Shown: positions 21,895 through 30,284 of the stretch, in pieces
How positions within the stretch are numbered: the first letter of the stretch is position 1
Layout of the letters: each line of letters starts with the position of its first letter
Origin: Anodontia alba
Taxonomy: Eukaryota > Mollusca > Bivalvia > Lucinida > Lucinidae
Direction of reading: 5' to 3'
Length of the DNA stretch: 64,000 nucleotides
Assembly: GCA_964016985.1 (NCBI GenBank)
Contig: OZ024823.1
Span: 36,995,687-37,059,686 of the forward strand
Notes under the pieces: model-generated
The model's input: the letters and a program-made list of their open reading frames with translations, nothing else
Database searches by the model: none
Told to the model about the DNA's origin: nothing
Position numbers and translations under genes: made by a program

Positions 21895-22080
21895 AACATG
21901 CGCTAAATGCGCAGATTCAGATCACCCTGCGCATGTGCAAAGTATCACCCGGGCCTTTGCTCTCCATTCATACATTCTGTAGTATCCAATAATTCTGTTA
22001 ATGGACAGTGAAGGTCCTGATCAGACTGCGCGGATGCGCAGGCTGATCTGGGCTTTCGCTGTTCGCATAAGCCCGATTAC
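21895..22080. mobile_element. HP-E twin-hairpin element
   Basis: Hairpin 1 ATGCGCAGATTCAGATCACC with its eroded inverse; spacer TCTGTAGTATCCAATAATTC; hairpin 2 GTGAAGGTCCTGATCAGACT with GCTGATCTGGGCTTTCGC. Confidence 0.75.
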
Positions 22081-22269
22081 ATGTTTACGCATGTCGTGGC
22101 CCGATTAGTCTAACGACTGCATCTTTGCTATTTGAAAACTGTTATTTTAAACCAAATTCGGTCAAATTTTGGTCAAGCAGTATGTAAAGGTCGAAAATAC
22201 GCATTGTAGTATTAATTATTGATAACAAATGCATTTAAGAGCATTTTAAGACAAACATGGAAAAAGAGC

Positions 22270-22455
22270 CTTACGTCATATGCGAGCAGCGAATGCCCAA
22301 AATAGCACGCGCACTTGCGCATTCTGATCAAGGCCTCTGTACTTGTCGGTACATTCTACAGAATCTATTGATTCCGCAAATGTGCAACAAAAGCCCTGAT
22401 CAGACTGCGCGCATGCGCGCAGTCTGATCCGGGCCTTCGTTGCCCATATAAGGCG
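22270..22455. mobile_element. HP-E twin-hairpin element
   Basis: Hairpin 1 AGCAGCGAATGCCCAAAATA with its eroded inverse; spacer ACATTCTACAGAATCTATTG; hairpin 2 GCAACAAAAGCCCTGATCAG around CGCGCATGCGCG with inverse. Confidence 0.75.
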
Positions 22456-22633
22456 TAAGAGCCATTTTCTCGCATTAAGCACCATTTGTGTGTTTGTTAT
22501 GATAAAATTTACTCGCTCATGACGTAACAGATACAGATCATTATCTACAAAAGGCACTTTAAAGGTTTCATTATCATAATATGCTACTTCATTATGGTAG
22601 TTTTGTCTATGTTTCGGAATGAAGAGAATTTAA

Positions 22634-22936
22634 CCTTTAACACTCCCCTCTGGGGTAATTCAGCAAACACAAAAAATGTTAAAACTTTTATTATTTTCCT
22701 AGAAAATAGAATTTGACATTTCATATAGATTGTCTCCTAAGGAGACACATGCTGTCTTTTAAGGAGACAACCTTCATGAAATGCCAAAGATTTTTTTCTC
22801 AAAAAAAAAAAAAAAAATAAATAAATAAATAAAAATAAAAATAAATAAATAAACAATAATTAAATAAATAAAATTAATAAAAGAAAAAAAGAAAGAAAAT
22901 ATTTCAAAATGTACTCCGCTTATTTTACTTTAGAAA
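22634..22936. mobile_element. HP-B MITE with A-rich expansion
   Basis: TTAA at 22630-22633. Arm AGAATTTGACATTTCATATA and the diverged inverse around GTCTCCTAAGGAGAC. The right arm contains an A- and AAAT-rich expansion at about 22800-22903, followed by the right terminus. Confidence 0.65.
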
Positions 22937-22963
22937 CAATTATCATTTGTATTGAGTTTAAAG

Positions 22964-22979
22964 TCGAAAGAAAGAACGA

Positions 22980-23015
<36 letters not shown>
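22964..23015. repeat. (GAAA)n microsatellite
   Basis: Tetranucleotide GAAA units. Confidence 0.95.
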
Positions 23016-23193
23016 GTTAACAATCTCCTGCAGCATTCGCGGAAAAAATAAGGAACCGCCAAACGGTACCTGTTGATTTTTCTGTATTTACTCTTTTGTA
23101 CGCTTTAATTATATCTTGTCTTTTACACCAATATCTTTTATACTAGTATGTGTGAACAGAGACGAACATTACCACGAAAGAGCGAGAGTTTAA

Positions 23194-23400
23194 CCTTTAC
23201 CACCCTCTGGGCAAATTCAGCAGACGACAAATTGATCATTTATTTCTTATTTTTTCCAGAAAATAGGCTCTGTCATTTCATGCAAATTGTCTCGTCACGA
23301 GACAATTTGCATGAAATGTCAAAGCATATTTTCTTAGAAAAATAAGAAACATATCATCAATTTGTCGTCTGCTGAAATTTTTACCCAGCATGCTAAGCGC
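23194..23400. mobile_element. HP-B MITE, well preserved
   Basis: Preceded by TTAA (23190-23193), followed by TCAA (one change). CTTTACCACCCTCTGGGCAA, GCAGACGACAAATTGATC, hairpin CATTTCATGCAAATTGTCTC with its perfect inverse, TTTGTCGTCTGCTGAAATTT, CCAGCATGCTAAGCG. Confidence 0.85.
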
Positions 23401-23404
23401 TCAA

Positions 23405-23580
23405 GCAAACGCATAAGCGAAGGCCAAGATAAGCCTCCGCTTCCAAACAGTCGGATCGGGGCGTTTGCATTTCACCAGCCGGCTCTACAGCATACACAGA
23501 TAACGTTAATAAACGTACAATGTCCTCATCTGACTGCGCGGAATCGCTGGCTGGTCTGGTTCGCATATGTGTTATGACGT
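23405..23580. mobile_element. Decayed HP-E element
   Basis: ATAAGCGAAGGCCAAGATAA, CAGTCGGATCGGGGCGTTTG, then CATCTGACTGCGCGG and GCTGGTCTGGTTCGCATATG. Confidence 0.5.
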
Positions 23581-23633
23581 TTGATGTGACGTGCACAAAA
23601 TATACGCACTGAACAGCGATATTTATTGTAAAC

Positions 23634-23794
23634 GCTTAGCATGCTCGGTAAAATTTTTGAAATATTTTTCTTATTTTTCTCAGAAAACAGGCTTTTACAG
23701 AGACAAAATGCATGAAATGTTAAAGCTTAGTTTCTAAGACAAATAACAAACTATCACCAATTTGTCGTCTGCTGAATATGCCCAGAGGTGCTAC
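23634..23794. mobile_element. HP-B MITE, internally deleted
   Basis: CGCTTAGCATGCTCGG and TTGTCGTCTGCTGAATATGC termini are present; one hairpin arm is shortened. Confidence 0.7.
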
Positions 23795-23795
23795 C

Positions 23796-23850
23796 GTTTT
23801 CGTTCGCTGAAACATGCTATGCGTTTTCGTTCGCTGAAACATGCTATGAT
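23796..23850. repeat. Two-copy 27-bp tandem repeat
   Basis: CGTTTTCGTTCGCTGAAACA then TGCTATG occurs twice in a row. Confidence 0.85.
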
Positions 23851-23865
23851 AATCGTTTTCATTAA

Positions 23866-24077
23866 CAACACTATGCAAATTCAGCAGACGACAAATTGTA
23901 GATATTGTTCTTATTAGCCTCAGAAAATAGGGTCTGACATTTCATGCAAACAATCTCCCGAGGAAACAATTTGCATGAAATGTCAAACTCTATTTTCTGA
24001 AAAAAAAAAAAGAAAAAAAAAAAAAGAAAGAAGAAAATATTTCGAAATATTGTCTGTTGATTTTTTTATCCTGCACG
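23866..24077. mobile_element. HP-B MITE, TTAA target
   Basis: TTAA at 23862-23865 and 24078-24081. Arm GGTCTGACATTTCATGCAAA with perfect-looking inverse GCATGAAATGTCAAACTC; A/G-rich expansion near 24000-24035. Confidence 0.8.
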
Positions 24078-24081
24078 TTAA

Positions 24082-24529
24082 CTGTTAACGAAAAAAATAA
24101 ATATTAGAAGACATAAACCAGGTAGATTATTATAATAGAAAAATAAGGTTGTAAATTTAATTTATCTTACCTGCTCACACGTTAATGGTCACCTCTTCGA
24201 ATACATGTTAGGTATATCACACCAATTAGATTGTCCAATTTGCATAAAACACGCACAATTAAGATAAAAATTTTCTTTGAAATTCGATTCTGTCTTCTTC
24301 ACAATAGGAATACAGGTACAACCTAAGAAAGACTTCTTCATAGTGATCTACCTCACCGTTTACTATGTTATAAATCTATTTGTCGGCAAAATCAAAAGTC
24401 TCCTATCAAATAGATTCGAAGGAGTCAGGTTGGCGCCGAGGGTTCGAGAGGTAACAGTTCGCGATTGGCAGACGGCCAGCTAAACGAGCTTTCCGATACT
24501 AAGAGCAGCACTTTACAGGTAGATACGGA
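24082..24529. other. No supported gene
   Basis: AT-rich. A 68-codon frame at 24277-24483 has no recognisable domain. Confidence 0.45.
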
Positions 24530-24800
24530 CACCTGAGTGATGCATTTGCCCACCTTTATGGCGTGGCGGATCTACAAACAGGTGAATGGGAGTGTGTATA
24601 GGAGTTGCTGTGCTGTTTGCAATTGCGGCTGGTGTTCTGGGATTTGGCGGTCATTTCAACAGTATTTCAGTCATAGCGGACTGGCGATGTACGTTTCACA
24701 CCTGAGTGATGCATTTGCGCAGCTTTACGGTGTGGCGGACCTACGAACAGGTGACAGGGAGTGTATGGAAGAGTTTAGAGGAGTTGCTGTGCGAGTTGTA
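24530..24800 (+). repeat. Direct duplication (169-bp period) with coding-like composition
   Basis: CACCTGAGTGATGCATTTGC...GGAGTTGCTGTGC at 24530-24609 recurs at 24699-24796 with mostly synonymous-looking changes; both read HLSDAFA.LYGVADL.TG in one frame. Between them a frame reads GVAVLFAIAAGVLGFGGH, a hydrophobic segment. No known family recognised. It could be a decayed gene fragment captured by a repeat. Confidence 0.4.
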
Positions 24801-24819
24801 ACTAAAGTTTAAACCTTAT

Positions 24820-25081
24820 CATCACGAAAACATGCCTATATAATTTTGATCCCCTTAAACCCCACTTTTATATAGTAAAACTGGGGTTTAAAGGGGTATA
24901 TATCATTTTTCGTATTTCTGCTCAAAAACATAGATTGCTCATCGAGACGGTTCTAACGGGTACCCACAGTCTACGTTTTGAGGAGAAATGTGAAAAATAC
25001 CAGAATTTTTTATCTGAAAAGTTTCATTTTTTTTTTATGGTAAAATTTTCGGTATATTTGAATAGGCATGCTTTCGTAATG
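24820..25081 (-). mobile_element. HP-A MITE with asymmetric centre
   Basis: CATCACGAAAACATGCC to GGCATGCTTTCGTAATG. The centre has only one loop half (CTCATCGAGACGGTTCTAAC) so the palindrome is lopsided. T flanks both ends. Confidence 0.85.
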
Positions 25082-25295
25082 TTTACTTCGATTTTATAAA
25101 AAAAAATCACACGCACATACTTTTAAAATGTCCAACCTTATTACCCTAACTACAGACCTGATCAAACCGTGTAGACCTAGATCAGGCAGCGTAGAACGCT
25201 GTGTCTGATGAGAGCGCTCACCTTTTGTTAATCATCCAGGATTTTTAGACACATCAACAAGTAATAAACTGGATTGGTCAAATTATACGTCTTAA

Positions 25296-25540
25296 TCCTT
25301 ACCACTTTCTGGGCTAATTCATCAGATAGTTTTCTTAACCCCCCCCCCCCCCCCACCCCGCAGAAAACAGGTTTTGATATTTCATGCAAGTTGTCACCAC
25401 TGGGGACAATTTGCATGAAATGTCAAATGTCAAACGCTGGTTTCTGGGGGAGGGGGGGGGGGGGTAGGGGGGGGGTGGAAAGAGAAAAAAAAATATTTAA
25501 AAATGTCGTCTGCTGAAAATTTTACCCAGAGTGCTAAGCG
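25296..25540. mobile_element. HP-B MITE nested in HP-D, with matched C/G tracts
   Basis: TTAA at 25292-25295 and TTAG at 25541-25544. The hairpin arms carry a C-run (25339-25354) and, at the mirrored position, a G-run (about 25446-25477). HP-B arms CAGAAAACAGGTTTTGATAT and inverse are clear. Confidence 0.8.
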
Positions 25541-25565
25541 TTAGACAAGTATGTTAAGGGGTTTA

Positions 25566-25765
25566 CCCTTGTCCTCTGAACCCGGATATGCCCTGCATCT
25601 GCAAACAGTACAGATCTAGATCAGTTGGCTTCTGAAGAACTTATCTGCATCTTCACTGTTTGTCATTCAGTATGTGAATTTATATCAACAATCTGGATTA
25701 AGTAATCTGACTGGCTGACAGTTGGAAATGGGCGTGGCATCTTAATTTATTCAGCATGACAGGGG
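25566..25765 (+). mobile_element. HP-C MITE nested in HP-D
   Basis: CCCTTGTCCTCTGAACCCGG at the left, TTCAGCATGACAGGGG then TTAA (25766-25769) at the right. HC hairpin partly eroded (GCAAACAGTACAGATCTAGA; CACTGTTTGTCATTC). Confidence 0.8.
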
Positions 25766-25905
25766 TTAAGGTGTCCAAGTATTTAGTGTAAATACGGCAT
25801 TAAAAGCGCATATCTTGGCATTTTATGATAATGCGCATTATGTTTTCCGTCTCATATACATTTCAAGGTTTAGCACTGTGTAGGCTCAAGCACCGGATGA
25901 AATCA

Positions 25906-26013
25906 CCCAGCGGGCACATGACGTAAATACAACGTCGCCTCACCGTTGATGCAACGTCATGACGTTGCATCGACGGTGAGGCGACGTTGTATTTACGTCA
26001 TGTGCCCGCTGGG
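25906..26013. mobile_element. 108-bp palindrome, one mismatched pair
   Basis: Arms CCCAGCGGGCACATGACGTA...CGACGGTGAGGCGACG are complementary over 54 bp with a single mismatch near the centre (TTGATGC against GCATCGA). No spacer. It looks like a fold-back MITE with CCCAGC termini. Both arms contain ACGT-rich words. Confidence 0.85.
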
Positions 26014-26019
26014 CAGTGG

Positions 26020-26247
26020 CACATATGTATTTCCATAGACTAGCTTCTAGTCGGATATCAATATTATTTTCATCAACCAATTATAATTGTTTATTTACTT
26101 AAATGAACTGGTGCAGCAACTAACCTTGATGTCATAGACCAACTATTAGAGACTGACTATACAAGATGTCATACATAAAAATGAATCAGCTTATAGTAAG
26201 GAGTGATAAAACATAACATCAAGATCTGGGAGCTAGACTAGTACTTC
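26020..26247. other. No recognisable feature
   Basis: AT-rich, non-repetitive as far as I can see. Confidence 0.45.
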
Positions 26248-26394
26248 CATTACGAAAACACGCCTATTGTACCCACATTCTATGCTTTTGAGCAGAAATA
26301 AGAAATAATAATGCATACCCCTGTAAACCCCAGTTTTACTATATAAAAGTGGGGTTTAAGGGGGTCAAAATTATATAGGTATGTTTTCGTGATG
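26248..26394 (+). mobile_element. HP-A deletion derivative
   Basis: CATTACGAAAACACGCCTAT jumps directly to the right half of the central palindrome (TGTACCCACATTCTATG) and continues normally to TATGTTTTCGTGATG. About 130 bp of left arm and hairpin are missing. Confidence 0.88.
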
Positions 26395-26520
26395 TATTCT
26401 TCCTTTTGACAGAAAATAGAACTTGACATTGCATTCAAATTGTCTCCGGAGATAATCTGAATGACATATCAAGTTTTAATTTATCTGAAAAATTAGAAAA
26501 AAAAAAAAAAATAGTGTTAG
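26395..26520. mobile_element. HP-B fragment
   Basis: AGAAAATAGAACTTGACATT, CAAATTGTCTCCGGAGATAA and diverged inverse; A-run at about 26496-26511. Termini missing. Confidence 0.55.
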
Positions 26521-26965
26521 CTTTTATTTAAAGTAAGCAGGTTAAGGTTTAACTTCTCAACATTGGAATCTCTCTAATGTGCGTGCACAAAGCTAGTCGA
26601 TGGCCTTTTAGTAAGCGGTTTAATTATCGAAAACGTTTCATAAAATATTTCTGAAGTTTCCAACACAACCATAAAAAGAAATGCTTAATTTATTCAAAAT
26701 TGGTCAGTCACTTTACATAATACAAAAAGGGGAATTGGGTTGGGGTGAGAAATTACTTGGAAGCTCACGTGATGATAATTTGGGTGAATGTAGACACAGA
26801 TTGTGCGTTACATACTAGGTAACTACAGAATTCAATTAAGTTGCGAAATATGAATAGGTATACCGGTATCATAGTCGAAGGCTGCTGGGAGTTAACTCCA
26901 TTATCGTGTGATGTGAAAACATATTGTATTTTCCCAAAATATCGAGACGCCTTATTTTATTGTCT
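26521..26965. other. No recognisable feature
   Basis: AT-rich with no supported gene or element. Confidence 0.45.
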
Positions 26966-27253
26966 GAGTTGAGGTTTTACGGCTAAGGCAACCCATTAGG
27001 ATCATCTTGAGCGCGGTCAGTTAACCTGCACGCACTGTACCTGAACATGCTTAGTCCTGTAAGCAGTTAAGCAGTTCACCAGTTCACATACATGTAAATA
27101 TATCGTAAGTAACTGACAACAGCCCTGATGGGAACAAAGACTGTAGAAATGATTTCATGATCAACCTCCACGAACGTTATGTGGACGAGCTGGGATTCGA
27201 ACTCGCGATCCTTGGATCGTCAGTCGGACGCGCTACCGACTGCTATGGGGCCC
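26966..27253 (-). mobile_element. tRNA-derived SINE, minus strand
   Basis: Read on the minus strand: a tRNA-like head with A-box TAGCAGTCGGTAG and B-box GAGTTCGAATCCC, then GTTGATCATGAAAT, GGGCTGTTGTCAGTT, AACTGCTTACAGGACTAAGC, TGACCGCGCTC and CCGTAAAACCTCAA. The same body occurs at 37431, 55913 and 62700. The acceptor stem does not pair (GGGCCCC against GCTCGTCC), so this is not a functional tRNA gene. Confidence 0.85.
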
Positions 27254-27354
27254 GACTTGAGACACCTTAACCCCTTACCATTTGTCCCCGGGATTTGTCC
27301 TAAACTTTAACAACTTCAGTTTTACTACCTGGCGACCAATGTGTCTAAAGACAT

Positions 27355-27462
27355 GGAGGAGTGACAAACAGTGTAGAGCCTGATCAGACGCCGCGTTCTG
27401 CGGCGTCTGATCTGGATCTACACCGTTTGCCCAGGCCTATCTGTCCCTATACTTAGAGCTAT
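27355..27462. mobile_element. HP-D MITE portion with HC hairpin
   Basis: Hairpin 27363-27430: CAAACAGTGTAGAGCC, GATCAGACGCCGCG, then CGGCGTCTGATCTGGATCTA, CACCGTTTGC; right end CTATCTGTCCCTATACTTAG. Confidence 0.7.
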
Positions 27463-27992
27463 TGCGATAGATGTGAACTGGAGAATCAAGTGATGTGCCC
27501 ACAAGCACAGTTTGCGGGGTATGAACTAGCTGCAAAAATATAGTTCCGATTAAGGCCGTATCGTAATAATTCGTAGTATGGAATTTTATAACTTTCATTC
27601 AATACGTGTAGCCAGGTACAAATCGTTTACTGCTGCACCTACAGACAATATTGCAACATCGCTTTTGATACAAACCAGTATGATGTTAATGCTGTTTCGT
27701 AATGGTGTGCGTGATGTCGAGGAGGAGGCGTGGAGCGTTAACGACTACTGTCCTAAATATTCAGCGCAGTGGTACATGAATGCGTAACATTTTGTCTTAT
27801 CTTAGCTCACTTGTTTTCTTCGTAGCATTTTTTTTTATAGAAATCCACCACTACGAAAGTCGCAGCAAAGTTACACTTTTACGTCGAAAACCTTTCTCAC
27901 AGCGTTGCAACGTCATTTACGTTAAAAAGAAGTTGCTCTAACGTATAATATTTAATGGGTTTTCAAAGTATCCTACTGACATCAATTCTGAT
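27463..27992. other. No supported gene
   Basis: A 69-codon frame at 27578-27787 lacks any recognisable motif. No repeats recognised. Confidence 0.45.
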
Positions 27993-28270
27993 CATCACGA
28001 AAACATGCCTATATAATTTTGACTCCCTTAAACCCCACTTTTATATAATAAAACTGGGTTTACTGGGGTATACATTATTTTTCTTATTTCTACTCAAAAA
28101 CATAGATTGTGGTACTCATTAGAACTGCCTATTCGAGGCAGTTGTAACGAGTGCCCACAATCTATGTTTTGAGCAGAAATATGAAAAATATCAGAATTTT
28201 TTTACCTGATAATTTTCATTTTTTGGTGGTAAATTTTTCAGTATATTTGAATAGGCATGTTTTCATAATG
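27993..28270 (-). mobile_element. HP-A MITE, full length
   Basis: CATCACGAAAACATGCC to GGCATGTTTTCATAATG. Central palindrome slightly eroded (GGTACTCATTAGAACTGCCT). T flanks both ends. Confidence 0.88.
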
Positions 28271-28439
28271 TATTATCATCGACGTCTTTCCACTGGTGCC
28301 TCCTTAATTCCAGTTAACTGACTAGTAGACCGTGAAATAAAAAAATGGCTCATTATGGCATATATTAACTCAGACTTACACAGAACGTCACAGACAGGAT
28401 ATGCACAACGCAGGAAAAGAGACCTGATACCATATGAGG

Positions 28440-28895
28440 CAACGGAAGACCAGATCATTCTGCACATTCACATTACGAAAAAACGCCTATCCAAATACTT
28501 AGAAAATTTCACCTCCAAAAACTGAAACTTTTCAGATAAAAAATCTCTGATATTTTTCATATTTATGCTCAAAACATAGGTTGTTGTACTCGTTAGCACC
28601 GCCTCGCCGAGTACCCACAATCTGTGTTTTTGAGCAGAAATAAGAAAACTAATGTATACACATGTAAACCCCAGTTTTACTATAAAAAGTGGAGTTTAAG
28701 GGGAGTCAAAATTATATAGGCATGTTTTCGTGATGCGCGCGCAGTATGATCAGGGCCCCAGATCAGGACCTTTATTGTCCGCTTACATTATTGTTGAATA
28801 CTGTAGAATATATTAATGAATAGAAAAGAGAAAGTCCTGCTCAAATTATGCTGTTTGGAAGGCTGATATAGGGTGTTGCTGTTCGCATATGATAT
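28440..28895. mobile_element. HP-E element split by HP-A
   Basis: GGAAGACCAGATCATTCTGC is the left arm, and GCGCAGTATGATCAGGGCC after the insertion is the right arm of the same hairpin. Spacer GAATACTGTAGAATATATTA and a decayed second hairpin follow. Confidence 0.65.
28471..28735 (+). mobile_element. HP-A MITE inside an HP-E hairpin, asymmetric loop
   Basis: CATTACGAAAAAACGCC to GGCATGTTTTCGTGATG. The centre is GTACTCGTTAGCACCGCCTC then GCCGAGTACCC: one loop half only, closed directly by GTACTC/GAGTAC. Confidence 0.88.
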
Positions 28896-29062
28896 ATAAA
28901 ACGGTTTTCTTGTACAGTATATAATTATTAATCAGAACAGCTAATGGTTCTGTAAGCAGACTGGGAAGGCCTTATGCGTCGGTTGATAAGACATTCACTG
29001 TCTGCCTCATTTCAAGGACTTTTTTTTCTCATGACAATGCCTAAAATGTCTAGTAGAATGTT

Positions 29063-29413
29063 AAAGGCTCCATATTCCTCAAAAATAGACATTTTATTAT
29101 CTAAGAAAGGTGTAATAAATAATACAATCATGAAATGTGGCATCTGACAGCCTGTAAAATTTCAGTTCGTCTCTCATTTTTGAAAATAAATTATTTTTTA
29201 TCATCGAATCTCTGAATTAATGTTGCCAACATTAATTCAGAGATACGATAAAAAAAATCATTTCATTTTTGATTCAGTTCAAAAACGAGAGACTAACCGA
29301 AATTTTACAGGCTGTCAGATGCCACATTTTTTGGTCGTATTAACACTATATATCAATTTATGAAACCTTTCTTGAATGAAAATTTGACTATTTTTGAGGA
29401 ATATGGAGCCTTT
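29063..29413. mobile_element. ~350-bp fold-back element
   Basis: AAAGGCTCCATATTCCTCAA at the left is the inverse of the right end. The arms stay complementary with moderate divergence (AAATGTGGCATCTGACAGCC with GGCTGTCAGATGCCACATTT) to the tip AATTAATGTTGCCAACATTA. No coding capacity. Confidence 0.88.
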
Positions 29414-29639
29414 TAGGACATATATTGAATTACTTCCAGTAGATTTTTTAAAATCAGATACTTTTATCTTAGCGTCTTTAGATTACTTTGGTTTTTATTG
29501 AAATTCTTTTCGTTATACTTTCCTAAATCAAATGAAACGACAGAATGTCTATCACTTTACATGATAAAACTATCAACGTTCATTGTACCATAGGCATTAA
29601 TGTCGCTGAATTTTTTTTTACAATGCATGTATTTTCTAA

Positions 29640-30068
29640 CATGATCAGGACATTTGTTGCTCATTGATATAATCTGTAGTATCCAATGATTATGTAAGCG
29701 GGTAACCATTACGAAAACAGACACTTTTTATGACTGCAAAAACGAAAAGTTTCAGATGAAAAATGTGATTTGTTTGTTATTTTTGCTCGAAACAGAGATT
29801 GTGGGTACTCATCGAGGTGGTGCTAACGGTACACACAATCTATGTTTTATAGAAGAAATAAGAAAAATAAAAAAGAAATTTTTTTCTGTATAAAAGTGGC
29901 ATTTGAGGGGTGGGGGGGGGGGGGGGTCAAAATTTACAAAGACATATTTTCGTGATGGACGGTATTGATTCACAGAGTGCCAAGCGAAGACTGATCAGAC
30001 TGCGCAGATTTGCAGGCTGATATGTCTTCCTTGGGGATACATATTCGAAGGTACATTTTCTCACGTTT
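29640..30068. mobile_element. HP-E element split by HP-A in its spacer
   Basis: The spacer TCTGTAGTATCCAATGATTA is interrupted at GCGGGTAAC and resumes at GACGGTATTG; the second hairpin CAAGCGAAGACTGATCAGAC follows, with outer end GAAGGTACATTTTCTCACG. Confidence 0.65.
29707..29957 (+). mobile_element. HP-A MITE with G-tract and inverted half-loop
   Basis: CATTACGAAAACAGACAC to CATATTTTCGTGATG. Centre GGGTACTCATCGAGGTGGTG then CTAACGGTACAC contains only the right loop half. A G-run occupies about 29907-29925 before GTCAAAAT. Confidence 0.85.
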
Positions 30069-30282
30069 TTGCTCACGTTGTTTAAACCCTTTTAGCAAAG
30101 TTACATTACTTATTAATCAAATGAGCCGAGCAAAGATCCAGGTCAGTTGTCGCATCCGGAATCAGTCGGATGCGTTTCGGTTTTTGCAATGCCCCAGCAA
30201 CTTTCCAGATAGCGATATATAAGGAATATATTTGAATCTCCGAGACTGACAATGTTAAGTTCATTCATATACCTTGGCGATA
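30069..30282. other. No supported gene; 8-bp stem hairpin
   Basis: CGCATCCG...CGGATGCG at about 30150-30173 is the only local structure seen. The open frame here is not credible. Confidence 0.4.
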
Positions 30283-30284
30283 TA

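Larger units (their letters stand above)
25142..25790. mobile_element. HP-D MITE split by two TTAA elements
   Basis: Left end TACCCTAACTACAGACC, broken HC hairpin (ACCGTGTAGACCTAGATCAG; CTGTGTCTGATGAGAGC); right end GGTGTCCAAGTATTTAGTGT. An HP-B copy (25296-25540) and an HP-C copy (25566-25765) interrupt it. Confidence 0.75.

Noticed and set aside
27175..27253. Possible tRNA gene on the minus strand
   Set aside because: A- and B-boxes are present but the acceptor stem does not pair, no convincing anticodon stem forms, and the sequence continues into a SINE body.
30010..30222. 70-codon frame before the transposon
   Set aside because: It starts in an HP-E hairpin and runs into unique AT-rich DNA; no motif, no coding bias.
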